Assembly: GCA_017987895.1 (NCBI GenBank)
Contig: JAGNSU010000001.1
Location: forward strand, 1-48,605
Direction: 5' to 3'
Length of the DNA stretch: 48,605 bases
Source: Flavobacteriales bacterium
Lineage (GTDB): Bacteria > Bacteroidota > Bacteroidia > Flavobacteriales_F > PHOS-HE28
A program made the translations under genes and the position numbers. Numbering within the stretch: position 1 is the first letter of the stretch; each line of letters opens with the position of its first letter. Under the pieces are notes generated by a model that was given only the letters and a program-made list of their open reading frames with translations, was not told the origin of the DNA and did no database searches. Below are positions 21,797 to 30,330 of this stretch, piece by piece.

Positions 21797-21804
21797 TAGC
21801 TTCG
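21797..21804 (+). promoter_or_regulatory. Promoter -7-like box TAGCTTCG
   Basis: One mismatch from the Bacteroidota TAnnTTTG element, ending 22 bases before the ATG of the small basic protein. The same TAnnTTCG form and similar spacing occur before genes at 35148 and 46090. Confidence 0.4.
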
Positions 21805-21826
21805 CCGCCCAGATCATCCCCGACCC

Positions 21827-21961
21827 ATGGCATCCGATTCCCAAGCCAACGAGAAGCGCAAGCGCAGAGCCACCCAGAAGATCGCCCGCCTGAAGGCCCA
21901 ACAGCCTGAGGTGGCGGCACCCGCGAAGACGAAGCGCGTGCCGAAGAAGAAGGCGAAGTAG
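21827..21961 (+). CDS. Small basic Lys/Arg/Ala-rich protein (44 aa)
   Basis: The frame runs from ATG 21827 to TAG 21961. The product starts MASDSQANEKRKRRATQKI and ends in a Lys-rich tail (RVPKKKAK), with an Ala/Pro stretch between. About a third of the residues are Lys or Arg and there are no aromatic residues. This composition suits a nucleic-acid-binding or histone-H1-like tail protein, but no family is recognised. A promoter-like box precedes it and the gene at 21632 points away from it. Confidence 0.55.
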   Translation: MASDSQANEKRKRRATQKIARLKAQQPEVAAPAKTKRVPKKKAK

Positions 21962-22099
21962 CCCTGGCGCAATGCTGGTGCGGTCACCGCTCCTCGTTCC
22001 CTGATCGGTGCGGTCGTTGCATACGCGGCATCGAACGGATCGATGCGGCTGGTAATGGCCTCGCGACGGCGCGGTCGGACGTCCCGTCAGGCGCTGCCC

Positions 22100-22978
22100 T
22101 CAGGGCCGATCCTCGCGAGCTCGCGGAGGTGTTCCCTCGTCCAACCTAACGCGGAAGGCCAGCATCACCTTGCCATAAAAGCCATCGCCGATGCCGTGGT
22201 CCACGTACTTCTCCTCACTGTCGATCGGGTAGTACGGATCGAGCTGGCCACCTTGGTACTGGCTGATCACCGAATGGCCGCCCTCCACCCTTAGCACGAT
22301 GTTCTTCCACGGATAGAGGTCAGCGAAGAGGCCCACCGTATTCTCGTCCACACGACGGAAGTCACCATCCCTCGTACCGAAACTGGTGGTGATCGCCTTG
22401 TACGCCGCACCCCAATGGAACGCACGCGACACCTTGTGTTCGTAGAGGAAATTGCCCGGCAGCACACCGAACAAATTATGCTTCGCGTTGATCCGCCAGT
22501 CCAGACCGAGCAGCGGCAGCGCGAACAACCCGAATGCATCGGCATTGGCGTACGCACCGAACTTCAACGTGAGCTCCGGACGCAACACGCGGTTCACCAA
22601 CACCGCACCGCCGAGCTGCACATCACCGCGCGCGGGATCCTCGATCACCATGTACCGGCCGATACCGGTGATCGATAGTGTCCACCGATCGGGGACCAAG
22701 GGAGCGAGCAGGGTGACGGGCAGCGCATAGCCCGTGAGCGCATCCGTGCGCTGTTGTGCCGCGCTATCGGCCCTCGCGTTCCAGCGCTCCACCCCGGGGC
22801 TGAACACCAATCGCGCGCCTTGCTTGCCGATGGGGATCGGCAGTGCCATGTTCACATCGTACTTCTCGAACCGGTGCGGACTGATGTAGCCCGCCGTGTT
22901 CACCACATCCAAATAGGGTTGCGCGCGTGCCCCGTTCCATGCGAGCGCGAGAAGAAGGGCGGCGAGCGGACGCAACAC
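22100..22978 (-). CDS. Secreted, probably outer-membrane beta-barrel protein
   Basis: The start is uncertain. GTG at 22978 gives a textbook signal peptide (LRPLAALLLALAWNGARAQ), while TTG at 23002 adds eight residues. The mature protein has alternating hydrophobic/aromatic strands (YMVIED, LTLKFGAYANADAFGLF, KNIVLRVEGGHSVI) and ends with a barrel-like strand (FYGKVMLAFRVRL) and then a charged tail. It resembles the DUF6268 type of Bacteroidota outer-membrane proteins, which I cannot confirm. No functional residues are visible. Confidence 0.75.
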   Translation of the reverse strand: MLRPLAALLLALAWNGARAQPYLDVVNTAGYISPHRFEKYDVNMALPIPIGKQGARLVFSPGVERWNARADSAAQQRTDALTGYALPVTLLAPLVPDRWTLSITGIGRYMVIEDPARGDVQLGGAVLVNRVLRPELTLKFGAYANADAFGLFALPLLGLDWRINAKHNLFGVLPGNFLYEHKVSRAFHWGAAYKAITTSFGTRDGDFRRVDENTVGLFADLYPWKNIVLRVEGGHSVISQYQGGQLDPYYPIDSEEKYVDHGIGDGFYGKVMLAFRVRLDEGTPPRAREDRP

Positions 22979-23028
22979 CGGGCCAAGCTCGGTGGTTGGC
23001 AAGTGGCATCCAAGCGGGGGCGATCACT

Positions 23029-23502
23029 CTATTCCCCCTTGGGCTTCTTCTGCCAATGTTCCTCCAGCGATCTGTTGCACGTGTTCATCAACGTCATGCC
23101 TTCGCGGGCCAGGTCCTGGTAGTCGTTCTCGCCGCGGCGATAGAAGCGGGCCATGTCCTTGAACTGGATCATCGCCGCCTCTACGGCCTTGTCCTCCACC
23201 AGGGGTAGCACGCCCCAGTAGCAGGTGCGGAAGGCCTCGAGACAGCTATCGAAGGCCAGCGTATCCCCCGCGCTGATCCAAAGCTGCTCATCGTGCGGAA
23301 CGATGAGCAGGTCGCCCACGGCCTTGCCTACCTGCTCGAAGGCCTGCAGCTTCTTATTGTACATGCTTCGGCTGAACTCCATCTTGCTCTCGTGGCTCAT
23401 CTGGCTGGTGAACTGCCAGGCACCCACGGAGATGCCCAGTACGGTGAGCAACGGGGTCACTGCTTTGGACACATCGACCCCCTTCTTGGTGGATGGTTCC
23501 AT
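23029..23502 (-). CDS. Single-pass membrane protein, paralogue of the 38209 gene
   Basis: The start ATG at 23502 overlaps the stop of the preceding gene by one base (TGATG), so the two are coupled. The 157-residue protein has a short N-terminal part, one membrane segment (about 13-31) and a soluble helical domain. The domain shares long blocks with the product at 38209-38772: MEF-R-MY-KKL, FDSC, YWG-PLV, YRRGE and LMNTC--SL-EHWQ. Two cysteines are conserved. Function is unknown. The membrane anchor next to a secreted partner suggests a two-part envelope complex. Confidence 0.8.
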   Translation of the reverse strand: MEPSTKKGVDVSKAVTPLLTVLGISVGAWQFTSQMSHESKMEFSRSMYNKKLQAFEQVGKAVGDLLIVPHDEQLWISAGDTLAFDSCLEAFRTCYWGVLPLVEDKAVEAAMIQFKDMARFYRRGENDYQDLAREGMTLMNTCNRSLEEHWQKKPKGE

Positions 23503-23927
23503 CAGCGCGTGAGATAGATGGTGGTGGTGGCGTCCGTCTTGCCATCGGGCACGCTGGCCAGGCGAACGCAATTGGCGTTGCCCTTGCACACCGGTGCGTT
23601 CGGGGGTAAGGACTTCACCTCATAGGTCGTTCCGCCGAAGGCGATGCCGCTCTTGCCGTTGGCCGACCAGGAGGTGACCGCCTCCGTACGCGACTTCCAT
23701 GCGCCCCCCGTACACTGCTTCACCTCCACCTGTGCGGGCTTGAGCTGAAAGGTGTACTGGGCCTCACCGGCCACGCACGCCGCACCCGACGCTGACGTGG
23801 CACCGATCACGGACCATTGGCGGGTGGAGGCCCCGGCGAGCTCGCCGAGCGGGTCCTGGGGGTTCTGGGCGATCAGGTTCCCGGTGATCGAACAAAGGGC
23901 GAGGAGGAAAGCGAATGTGCGCGTCAT
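23502..23927 (-). CDS. Small secreted Cys protein, paralogue of the 38769 gene
   Basis: The 141-residue protein has a signal peptide (MTRTFAFLLALCSITGNLIAQ). Its mature part has four cysteines and ends with TTYEVKSLPPNAPVC, a CVRL block and TTTIYLTR. The same C-terminal signature occurs in the products at 38769-39293 and, less strongly, at 39290-39832. It is followed by its membrane partner through a TGATG overlap. Unknown function. The conserved cysteines suggest disulfides in the periplasm or outside the cell. Confidence 0.8.
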   Translation of the reverse strand: MTRTFAFLLALCSITGNLIAQNPQDPLGELAGASTRQWSVIGATSASGAACVAGEAQYTFQLKPAQVEVKQCTGGAWKSRTEAVTSWSANGKSGIAFGGTTYEVKSLPPNAPVCKGNANCVRLASVPDGKTDATTTIYLTR

Positions 23928-24058
23928 GGTCAGTGTTCGGTTGGTGGCTTAAGGCAGGCTGTCCTGGGGAGCCCGAAGATCGCGATCAAAGGTGATCGGC
24001 GGATCGGAGGCCCATACGCAAGGACTATGCCCACCTCGCCCGGGCGCTGTTCGAACCT

Positions 24059-26956
24059 CTACGCCGCCACCCCACGCACGAACACCTCCACCCATTCCTT
24101 CATCCGCGCGATCACGCGCTCGCCGATCTCCCGTGCCTTCAGCACGCTGGGGCGTTCGCCGAGGCATTTGAACACATCCTCCTTCAGCGGTTCCTGGTTG
24201 GTGAACACGTAGGCGTCGATGAGCTTGCTGAACTGGTCGCGATCAAGGTGCTCTTCTTCGCAGAGCTTTTGCAGGGCGAGTACTTTCTGTTCTTGCCAGA
24301 ACCGCTCGAACTCGTCGGGGATGTTGTCGGCGTCTTCGATCAGCGGTAGGTTCTCGTTGATGAACTGCTCGATCAGTTCGCGTTTGCTGCGTAGCTCCAC
24401 TTCGCCGGTGAGGTAGGCCATGATCTTCTTCTTTTCGGCCTCGCGGTCCTTCGCATCGATGTTCTTCAGGCGGGCCAGCAGTTTCAGGATGTAGGCCACG
24501 TTGATCTCGTCGCGGTGGATCAGCTCCAGCTCGAAGTCGATGTCCTCCAGAATGCTGGCCTTCTCCTTGGTCGAGTTGCGTTTCACCTTGTCGTGCAGGT
24601 CGAGGTACGCGCTCTTGTAGTTGTTGAACTCCTGCTCGGTCATGGGCAGGTCGTCCCAGGTGAATTCCACGAAGGTCTTCAGCACGTTGTGCAGGCGGAT
24701 CAGCGCGCGGAAGGCGTTGATGAAGGCCAGTTCCTGTTCCTCATCTGCCAACAGGTCCACGAACTCCACTTCGGGAGTGATGCCCATGAGCACCTTGTAC
24801 CCTTCAACGAATTTCTGCACCAACGCTTCATACGGCGGCAGGAAGATCACCTCCTTCGCCTCCTTGTTGCTGAAGAGGGCGATGGCATCGTCCGTGTTCT
24901 CCTTCAGGTTGCGGAAGGCGAGGATGTTGCCCTGGCTCTTCCGTTCATCGAGGATGCGGTTCGTGCGCGAGTAGGCCTGGATCAAGCCGTGGTGGCGCAG
25001 GTTCTTGTCCACGTACAGTGTGTTCACCTTCTTGGAGTCGAAGCCGGTGAGCATCATGTTCACCACGAGCACGATGTCGATGCGGTCCTCGGGGAGGTCG
25101 AACAGCTCGCGGTCCTTCAGCTTCTTGCTGATGCTGTGCGCGTACTTCTCCGTTCCCTGCTGGTCCTTGGTGCTGAAGGCCGTGCGGAACTGCGCGTTGT
25201 AATGGCCGATGATCTCCTCCAGCTTGTCGCGGCTGTGACTTGCCGCGTAGGGTCCGGTCGGTTCTGCGGCCATGGCCAGTTCGTCCGGCAACAGGCCTTG
25301 TGCCTCGGCGCTGTCCTCGTTCGTCCCGTAGGTGTACACCGCTGCGATGCGCAGGTCGTGCTGCCCCGCCATCTTCTTTTTCCAGAACAGGTCGTAGTAC
25401 TTCACCAGCGTGTCGATACTGCTAGTGGCAAAGAGCGCTGAGTACGCCTTGCCGTGCGTCTTGCGCTCGTGCTGCGCGATCACGTAGTCCACGATCTTCT
25501 CCAAGCGATTGGGATCGTCGAACACTTCCGGCCGGTCGATGTCCTCGACCTGGATGTCGAGCGCGCTGCCGTCCTTCTTCGTGTAACGGCCGACATATTC
25601 CACACTGAAGCGCAAAACGTTCTCGTCGCGGAGGGCGTCGGTGATCACGTACTTGTGCAGGCACTCGCCGAAGAGGTCCTTGGTGGTGCGCTTGCCGAGC
25701 TCGTTGCTGGCGGCGTTCTCCGCGAAGATGGGCGTGCCCGTGAAGCCGAAGAGCTGCGCGTTGGGGAAGTAGCCCGTGATCGCCTGGTGCGTTTGCCCGA
25801 ACTGGCTTCGATGGCACTCGTCGAAGATGAAGACGATGCGCTGGTCCTTCATGCGCGCCACCTTCTGCTCGTGCTTCACCTTGCTGATGGCGATGTTCAA
25901 CTTCTGGATGGTGGTGACGATGAGCTTCGTGTCATCACCGAGTTGCTTCACCAAGCCCTTGGTGTCTTCTGTGCCGTCCACGCTGCCTTCCTTGAAGCCG
26001 TTGAACTCGCGCATGGTCTGGTGGTCCAGGTCTTTGCGGTCCACCACGAAGACCACTTTCGCCACACCGGGCAGGTCCATGATCACCTGGCTGGCCTTGA
26101 AGCTGGTGAGCGTTTTGCCGCTGCCCGTGGTGTGCCAGATGTAGCCGTTCTGCGCTCGTCCGGAGCCTTCGGGCGAAGGCGAGGCCGTTCCGTTCGCGAC
26201 GTGCGCCACCAGGGCTTCCACTGCGTGGTACTGGTAGGGCCGCAACACCATCAGCTGCTTCGCTTGCGTGAGCACGATGGATCGGCCGAGCATGCGGCCT
26301 AAGTGTTCCGGTTTCAGGAACGCCGCCGCGAAAGGCGTGAGGTCGGTGATGTTGCGGTTGTCCACACCGGCCCAGTAATAGGTCTGTTTGAAGGTGAGCG
26401 AGCGCGTGGGGTTGTTCACGTAGTACTTCGTGTTCACGCCGTTGCTGATCACGAAGAGCTGGAGGTACTCGAACAAGGTCGCGCCCGCGCCGAAGCTGTG
26501 GCCCTTGTAGCGGTTGATCTGGTTGAAGGCTTCCTTCAGTTCCAGCCCGCGCCGCTTCAGTTCGATCTGCACCAGCGGCAGCCCGTTCACCAGCAGCGTT
26601 ACATCGTAGCGGTTCCGGTAGCTGCCCTCCATCGTCACCTGGTTGGTGACCTGCCACAGGTTGGCTTTCGGGTCGTGGCTGTCGAAGAAGCGGAGGTAGG
26701 TCACTGAGCCATCCTCACGCTCCAGCGGGAAGCGATCGCGCAGGGTCTTGGCGCGTTCGAAGAGCGTGCCTTTGCCCAAGTGGTTGAGGATGCGCAGGAA
26801 CTCGCGCTCCGTGAACGATGTCTTGTTGAAGCGCTCCAATTGCGCTTTCAGGTTCGAGAGGATGCCCGCTTCATCCTCGATGCGCACGCGCTCGTACTTC
26901 AGCCCTTCGAGCTGCGCAATGAGCTCTGCTTCGAGGAAGGCTTCGGGCTGGGTCAC
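24059..26956 (-). CDS. hsdR: Type I restriction enzyme R subunit
   Basis: The 965-residue protein begins at a GTG. It has an N-terminal HsdR nuclease region with the PD-(D/E)XK pattern around residue 117-136 (RYDVTLLVNG, then QIELKRRG). The SF2 translocase has a Walker A HTTGSGKT (about 276-283), DECH box FIFDECHRSQFG (about 378) and later motifs including MMLTGFDSKKVNTLY and QAYSRTNR. A helical C-terminal region follows. It translocates DNA and cleaves when the HsdM2S complex meets an unmethylated site. Length is within the usual range for HsdR. It is the last gene of the locus, separated from hsdS by fic and the GxxExxY cassette. The left repeat of that cassette ends just 1 bp before its start codon. 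Confidence 0.96.
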   Translation of the reverse strand: MTQPEAFLEAELIAQLEGLKYERVRIEDEAGILSNLKAQLERFNKTSFTEREFLRILNHLGKGTLFERAKTLRDRFPLEREDGSVTYLRFFDSHDPKANLWQVTNQVTMEGSYRNRYDVTLLVNGLPLVQIELKRRGLELKEAFNQINRYKGHSFGAGATLFEYLQLFVISNGVNTKYYVNNPTRSLTFKQTYYWAGVDNRNITDLTPFAAAFLKPEHLGRMLGRSIVLTQAKQLMVLRPYQYHAVEALVAHVANGTASPSPEGSGRAQNGYIWHTTGSGKTLTSFKASQVIMDLPGVAKVVFVVDRKDLDHQTMREFNGFKEGSVDGTEDTKGLVKQLGDDTKLIVTTIQKLNIAISKVKHEQKVARMKDQRIVFIFDECHRSQFGQTHQAITGYFPNAQLFGFTGTPIFAENAASNELGKRTTKDLFGECLHKYVITDALRDENVLRFSVEYVGRYTKKDGSALDIQVEDIDRPEVFDDPNRLEKIVDYVIAQHERKTHGKAYSALFATSSIDTLVKYYDLFWKKKMAGQHDLRIAAVYTYGTNEDSAEAQGLLPDELAMAAEPTGPYAASHSRDKLEEIIGHYNAQFRTAFSTKDQQGTEKYAHSISKKLKDRELFDLPEDRIDIVLVVNMMLTGFDSKKVNTLYVDKNLRHHGLIQAYSRTNRILDERKSQGNILAFRNLKENTDDAIALFSNKEAKEVIFLPPYEALVQKFVEGYKVLMGITPEVEFVDLLADEEQELAFINAFRALIRLHNVLKTFVEFTWDDLPMTEQEFNNYKSAYLDLHDKVKRNSTKEKASILEDIDFELELIHRDEINVAYILKLLARLKNIDAKDREAEKKKIMAYLTGEVELRSKRELIEQFINENLPLIEDADNIPDEFERFWQEQKVLALQKLCEEEHLDRDQFSKLIDAYVFTNQEPLKEDVFKCLGERPSVLKAREIGERVIARMKEWVEVFVRGVAA

Positions 26957-26957
26957 T

Positions 26958-26972
26958 GTCTCGAACTATGAT
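26958..26972. repeat. Inverted repeat, hsdR side of GxxExxY cassette
   Basis: GTCTCGAACTATGAT matches the reverse complement of 27448-27462 at 14 of 15 positions. It lies directly upstream of the hsdR GTG start. Confidence 0.8.
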
Positions 26973-26992
26973 TTCAATGATGACATGATGGA

Positions 26993-27418
26993 CTATGATG
27001 CTGCCGGCTGCTTGGTGGCTTTTGACCCTTGAGACTTCATCACGCGCTTGAACTGCAAGGACCGGCTCCCGAAGTTGATGAGCAGGCCGATCTCGATGCC
27101 ATATGCTTCGAGATAGTTGATCGCCTGTGCAAGATGCACATCCTCAAGCTGGATCACCGCCTTGATCTCGACCATGACCTTTCCGTCAACGAAGAAATCC
27201 ACGCGGCGGCTGCCGATATCGTGGCCCTTGTAGCTCAACGGCATTTCCAGCTCGCGCACATGGTCGATGTTCCGCATGTTCATCTCGATGGAGAACGCCC
27301 GCTGGTACACCACCTCTTGAAAGCCGTTGCCCAAGGTGCCATGCACCTCCATGGCCGCACCGATGATGCGGCCCGTCAGTTCCGAGTATTTGTACTGCTC
27401 ATCGATCATGGTCTGCAT
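26993..27418 (-). CDS. GxxExxY protein (PD-(D/E)XK-type)
   Basis: The 141-residue product has the family signature GNGFQEVVYQ (the GxxExxY motif) and a nuclease-like core RRVDFFVDGKVMVEIKAV resembling PD-(D/E)XK. The start may be ATG 27418 or ATG 27409. Family members occur scattered in genomes, and some inside rRNA intervening sequences, with unknown function. Here the gene is enclosed by 15-bp inverted repeats (26958-26972, 27448-27462), so that a 505-bp unit fits exactly between the fic stop and the hsdR start. This suggests an inserted element. Confidence 0.9.
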   Translation of the reverse strand: MQTMIDEQYKYSELTGRIIGAAMEVHGTLGNGFQEVVYQRAFSIEMNMRNIDHVRELEMPLSYKGHDIGSRRVDFFVDGKVMVEIKAVIQLEDVHLAQAINYLEAYGIEIGLLINFGSRSLQFKRVMKSQGSKATKQPAAS

Positions 27419-27447
27419 TCATCATGGTGTTCATGCCCATCAGACGC

Positions 27448-27462
27448 ATCATAGTTCAAGAC
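27448..27462. repeat. Inverted repeat, fic side of GxxExxY cassette
   Basis: Its reverse complement, GTCTTGAACTATGAT, matches 26958-26972 at 14 of 15 positions. It ends one base before the fic stop codon. Confidence 0.8.
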
Positions 27463-27463
27463 C

Positions 27464-28714
27464 TCATACGGCGATGCGGATCTCCACCTCCTTGTTGCCA
27501 GGATAAAGACCGGGGAAGACCCATGGCGAAGAACGCAGCGAGTAACTAGCGTGGAAAAGAAGCGGCAAGCCCACCTTCTTTTCCTCCTTCAACAAGCCCA
27601 GATGCACTAGCTGATCCGTCATCTTCTTCAGGGGCTTGTGCGTGGTATTAGTGAGCCGCTCGGCGTCCTGGCGCGTGATCGTGCCTCTCAGGAAGACGGC
27701 TTCCAGCAGGTAGAGGGCGCTCGCATGCATACGTTTCGCGGTCGCCATGTGGTCAACGTACGCGTGCAACCGTTGCAATACGCCGTCCAGTTGGAACGAG
27801 CCGTGCATGAACTCCACCTGATCGATGGCGGTCGTCAAGAAGTAGCGACAGAATTCGATCAGGGTCTTGTTCGAGAGATTACCTCGGCCATCGTGGTTGC
27901 CCATGCGTCCCAGATCCGCAGCAGCGAGCATCTCGCGGTAGGTGTCACGGCTGCGGGCCAAGCCGCGGGAAATGGACCACAGGCCCGATGCATCGAGTTG
28001 CTCGCTGAGGAAGCAGGCGTCGGAGAACAGGCGCACCACGCGCCCGTTACCATCGAGGAACGGGTGGATCCACACGAGCCGATGGTGTGCGGCCGCGATG
28101 GAGATGATCCGGCGCAATGCCGATCGGTTAGCGGACGCTTTCGGATCGTAGAACGAACCGAACCGGTCCATGAACGCTGGCACTACTTCGTACGCAGGAG
28201 CGACATGGCGGCCAACTTCCACTTCACCATCCCTGAACGCGCCGGGGATCAATGTGCGAGGCGGGCCGTCCTTGTTCTCCACCAGCTTGAACGTATCCGG
28301 CAGGTGCTCATAGAACGACTTGTGCAGATCCTTCAGGAAGTCGGCACTTGCCGGATTGGTTGGCGCATTGCCCGCATGCCAGCGATCGTACAGTTGGCGG
28401 TGCAGGGCGATGTAGGCCACCGCTTCCAACTGCAGGTCGCGGTTCGTCTTGTCCTTCGCGAGCTCGTCATGCAGTGCCTTGTCTATGGAGAGTGGGTGTG
28501 TGTCGTGCCCCTCGATCAGGTTGCTGTAATAACTGTTCATAGGGCGCACAAGCTCGGCCACGGCTGCACGCGTCACCGGGTGCATGGCCTCCGACAACTT
28601 CGCCGACGCACGGATCAACTCCGTTGCCAGGTGCTCCAACTCCCCAGTAGGATCCTCCGGGAACAACGGCTCCATGGCGGCTGGGTTCCGATATAATTCG
28701 ATCGCGGGGGGCAT
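27464..28714 (-). CDS. Fic family AMPylation-type protein
   Basis: The ATG at 28714 is preferred. A GTG at 28777 would add 21 residues. The 416-residue protein has the catalytic Fic motif HPFLDGNGR (H217-R225) in a Fic core. Upstream is an inhibitory motif of the S-x-x-x-E-G type (S64 to G69), as in class II Fic proteins where a glutamate blocks ATP binding. The C-terminal part (DAERLTNTTHKPLKKMTDQLVHLGLL) looks like a winged helix, suggesting DNA binding. Members transfer AMP or another nucleotide part to a protein hydroxyl. It sits between hsdS and hsdR in the same direction, a placement seen in other type I loci. Its target is unknown and its role with restriction is inference. Confidence 0.92.
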   Translation of the reverse strand: MPPAIELYRNPAAMEPLFPEDPTGELEHLATELIRASAKLSEAMHPVTRAAVAELVRPMNSYYSNLIEGHDTHPLSIDKALHDELAKDKTNRDLQLEAVAYIALHRQLYDRWHAGNAPTNPASADFLKDLHKSFYEHLPDTFKLVENKDGPPRTLIPGAFRDGEVEVGRHVAPAYEVVPAFMDRFGSFYDPKASANRSALRRIISIAAAHHRLVWIHPFLDGNGRVVRLFSDACFLSEQLDASGLWSISRGLARSRDTYREMLAAADLGRMGNHDGRGNLSNKTLIEFCRYFLTTAIDQVEFMHGSFQLDGVLQRLHAYVDHMATAKRMHASALYLLEAVFLRGTITRQDAERLTNTTHKPLKKMTDQLVHLGLLKEEKKVGLPLLFHASYSLRSSPWVFPGLYPGNKEVEIRIAV

Positions 28715-28930
28715 GCTTCGTCCGCCGTATCCGCCGGAAGGGCGGAGCAGGAGGAGCTCAAAGATAGGCTCAAGCACGTTCTACTCCCAAGGTTGCTCCC
28801 AGGGTTACCTGGGCGTATGGTATCACCATATAGTGCTGTATGTCAGAACATAATGGGTGGAGGTAGATCACAATGACGACCATTTTTGAAAGGTAACTCC
28901 CATGGTTGTTCCCAAGGTTGCCACCCCCAA

Positions 28931-29063
28931 CGTCATCCCGGAGGCCGGGCGATCCGCAGGATCGGGGACCCGGTCATCCGGGATCTCGCAACCGGTGTTG
29001 TGCGAGATCCCGGATGCGCGGAGCCTGTCCCGCTTTCGCGGGACTCCGCGCTCCGGGATGACG
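28931..29063. repeat. Composite palindromic element between fic and hsdS
   Basis: The gap 28715-29076 holds no gene. It contains a 133-bp element with 13-bp perfect outer arms (CGTCATCCCGGAG / CTCCGGGATGACG). Two inner hairpins are visible: CATCCGGGATCTCGCA with TGCGAGATCCCGGATG, and GTCCCGC-TTTC-GCGGGAC. The shape is that of dispersed palindromic (REP/MITE-like) units. It may also act as a transcript-stabilising or attenuating structure inside the locus. Confidence 0.85.
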
Positions 29064-29076
29064 TACGGGAGGGGAG

Positions 29077-30330
29077 CTACACGAACATCTGCTGTAGCAA
29101 CCCCCGCTTCCATTGCACGGCCCTTTCCAGTTGCTGCCCCACCGCCGCCACACGCCCATCCAACGCGCTCAGGAATCCCGCGATCCGCTGCTGCTCTTCG
29201 AGGCAGGGGAAGTGTATCGTGAATGACTTGTACTCTTCAGCGTTGAGACCTGGTTGACCAGAACGCATCGAGTTCTCAGTAACCCATCTGCCGTATTCCG
29301 TCGTGAGGGTCTGCGCGTAGATGAACTCGGGCACGCCCTCCTTCACATGGAAGCGGATCAAGAAGCCCGCGAAGTAGACCTTGCCATCCTTCTTCTTGTA
29401 GAGGTAGCTCTTGCCGACGCTTGCTCCGGTCCGCGCGAACAAGAGATCGCCTTCGCGCAAAACGTACTTGTCTTCCAACACGTTGCCCGGCGAAGTGAGA
29501 CCAGTCTGAAGGAACTCGTGTGAGCTCTCATCGATGTCAGTGATGCGCAGATACTTGTTCTCGCCATCGTACTCGACCGCCGCTGCGTTCATGCCGTAGG
29601 AGATGTCCGTGCAGATCTCCCCCAACCGCCTCTCCTCCCAATCCGGGAACGCCTTGCCCTTGGTCGCCGAAGCGCCGCGCGAAGGCGTACCATCCGCCCG
29701 GGTGAAGCGGATCTCCTGGGTGAACAACTGTTGCATCACCCCCTTCTTGTACTGCTCCAGCAAGGCCTTCTTGCGCGTGAGCTGCTGGATCTTGCCATCC
29801 ACCGCGCTCAGGAAGCCCGCGATCTTGGTCTGTTCGGGGAGGGTGGGGATGTGGAATGGGATCCGTGCGAAGTCCTGATAATAAAGCCTGAGTCGATCGC
29901 TTGTCAGACCGTACGAATAGGCATTGAAGTCGTAGATGCTACGAGCGCGATTGAAGAGATCGATCGCGAATGGCGAGTGGATGGTAGGCTTGGGTTTGAG
30001 CACCACATACGCGCCGCTCACCATTCCATCAGCGTCTGCCATTCCAACCGCGCCCTGCCACATCCTCATCATGTTGTACGCGAGGAAGCCGGGTTCTATT
30101 CTGAGACTTGCCTCAGGTGCGGCATCATTCGCAATGACCCGATCCATGGCATCACGTCGGATCAAACCGTCACGCAAGGTGACTGAATAGATCGGCAACC
30201 CTTCGTCTCCTTTCGTCTTGTTGTTCGAATAGAGTTCGCCAGCTTTCTTCACTGGCCATCCTCCCTTGAACTCCGGGAAGCGGATCGCCGGGACCTGCTC
30301 TTCAACCCTCTTCTTCACTTCCAACTCCAT
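29077..30330 (-). CDS. hsdS: Type I restriction-modification specificity subunit S
   Basis: The start ATG at 30330 overlaps the hsdM stop by one base (TGATG). The 417-residue protein has two target-recognition halves. Each ends in a conserved segment, IPTLPEQTKIAGFLSAVDGKI and FPCLEEQQRIAGFLSALDGRV, followed by a long spacer helix. This is the normal HsdS layout. It sets the bipartite DNA site read by HsdM2S and HsdR2M2S. No second or truncated hsdS copy and no recombinase are present, so phase variation by S-gene shuffling is not indicated here. The recognition sequence cannot be read from the protein by eye. Confidence 0.95.
   Translation of the reverse strand: MELEVKKRVEEQVPAIRFPEFKGGWPVKKAGELYSNNKTKGDEGLPIYSVTLRDGLIRRDAMDRVIANDAAPEASLRIEPGFLAYNMMRMWQGAVGMADADGMVSGAYVVLKPKPTIHSPFAIDLFNRARSIYDFNAYSYGLTSDRLRLYYQDFARIPFHIPTLPEQTKIAGFLSAVDGKIQQLTRKKALLEQYKKGVMQQLFTQEIRFTRADGTPSRGASATKGKAFPDWEERRLGEICTDISYGMNAAAVEYDGENKYLRITDIDESSHEFLQTGLTSPGNVLEDKYVLREGDLLFARTGASVGKSYLYKKKDGKVYFAGFLIRFHVKEGVPEFIYAQTLTTEYGRWVTENSMRSGQPGLNAEEYKSFTIHFPCLEEQQRIAGFLSALDGRVAAVGQQLERAVQWKRGLLQQMFV

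Noticed and set aside
24515..25441. 308-codon frame antisense to hsdR
   Set aside because: Val/Leu/His-rich shadow of a well-supported HsdR translocase region.
28715..29076. CRISPR-like array between fic and hsdS
   Set aside because: The repeats are inverted and nested, with no direct repeats and spacers of regular size.
29077..30330. Phase-variable hsdS shufflon
   Set aside because: Only one hsdS is present, without a partner copy, inverted repeats around the recognition halves, or a recombinase.
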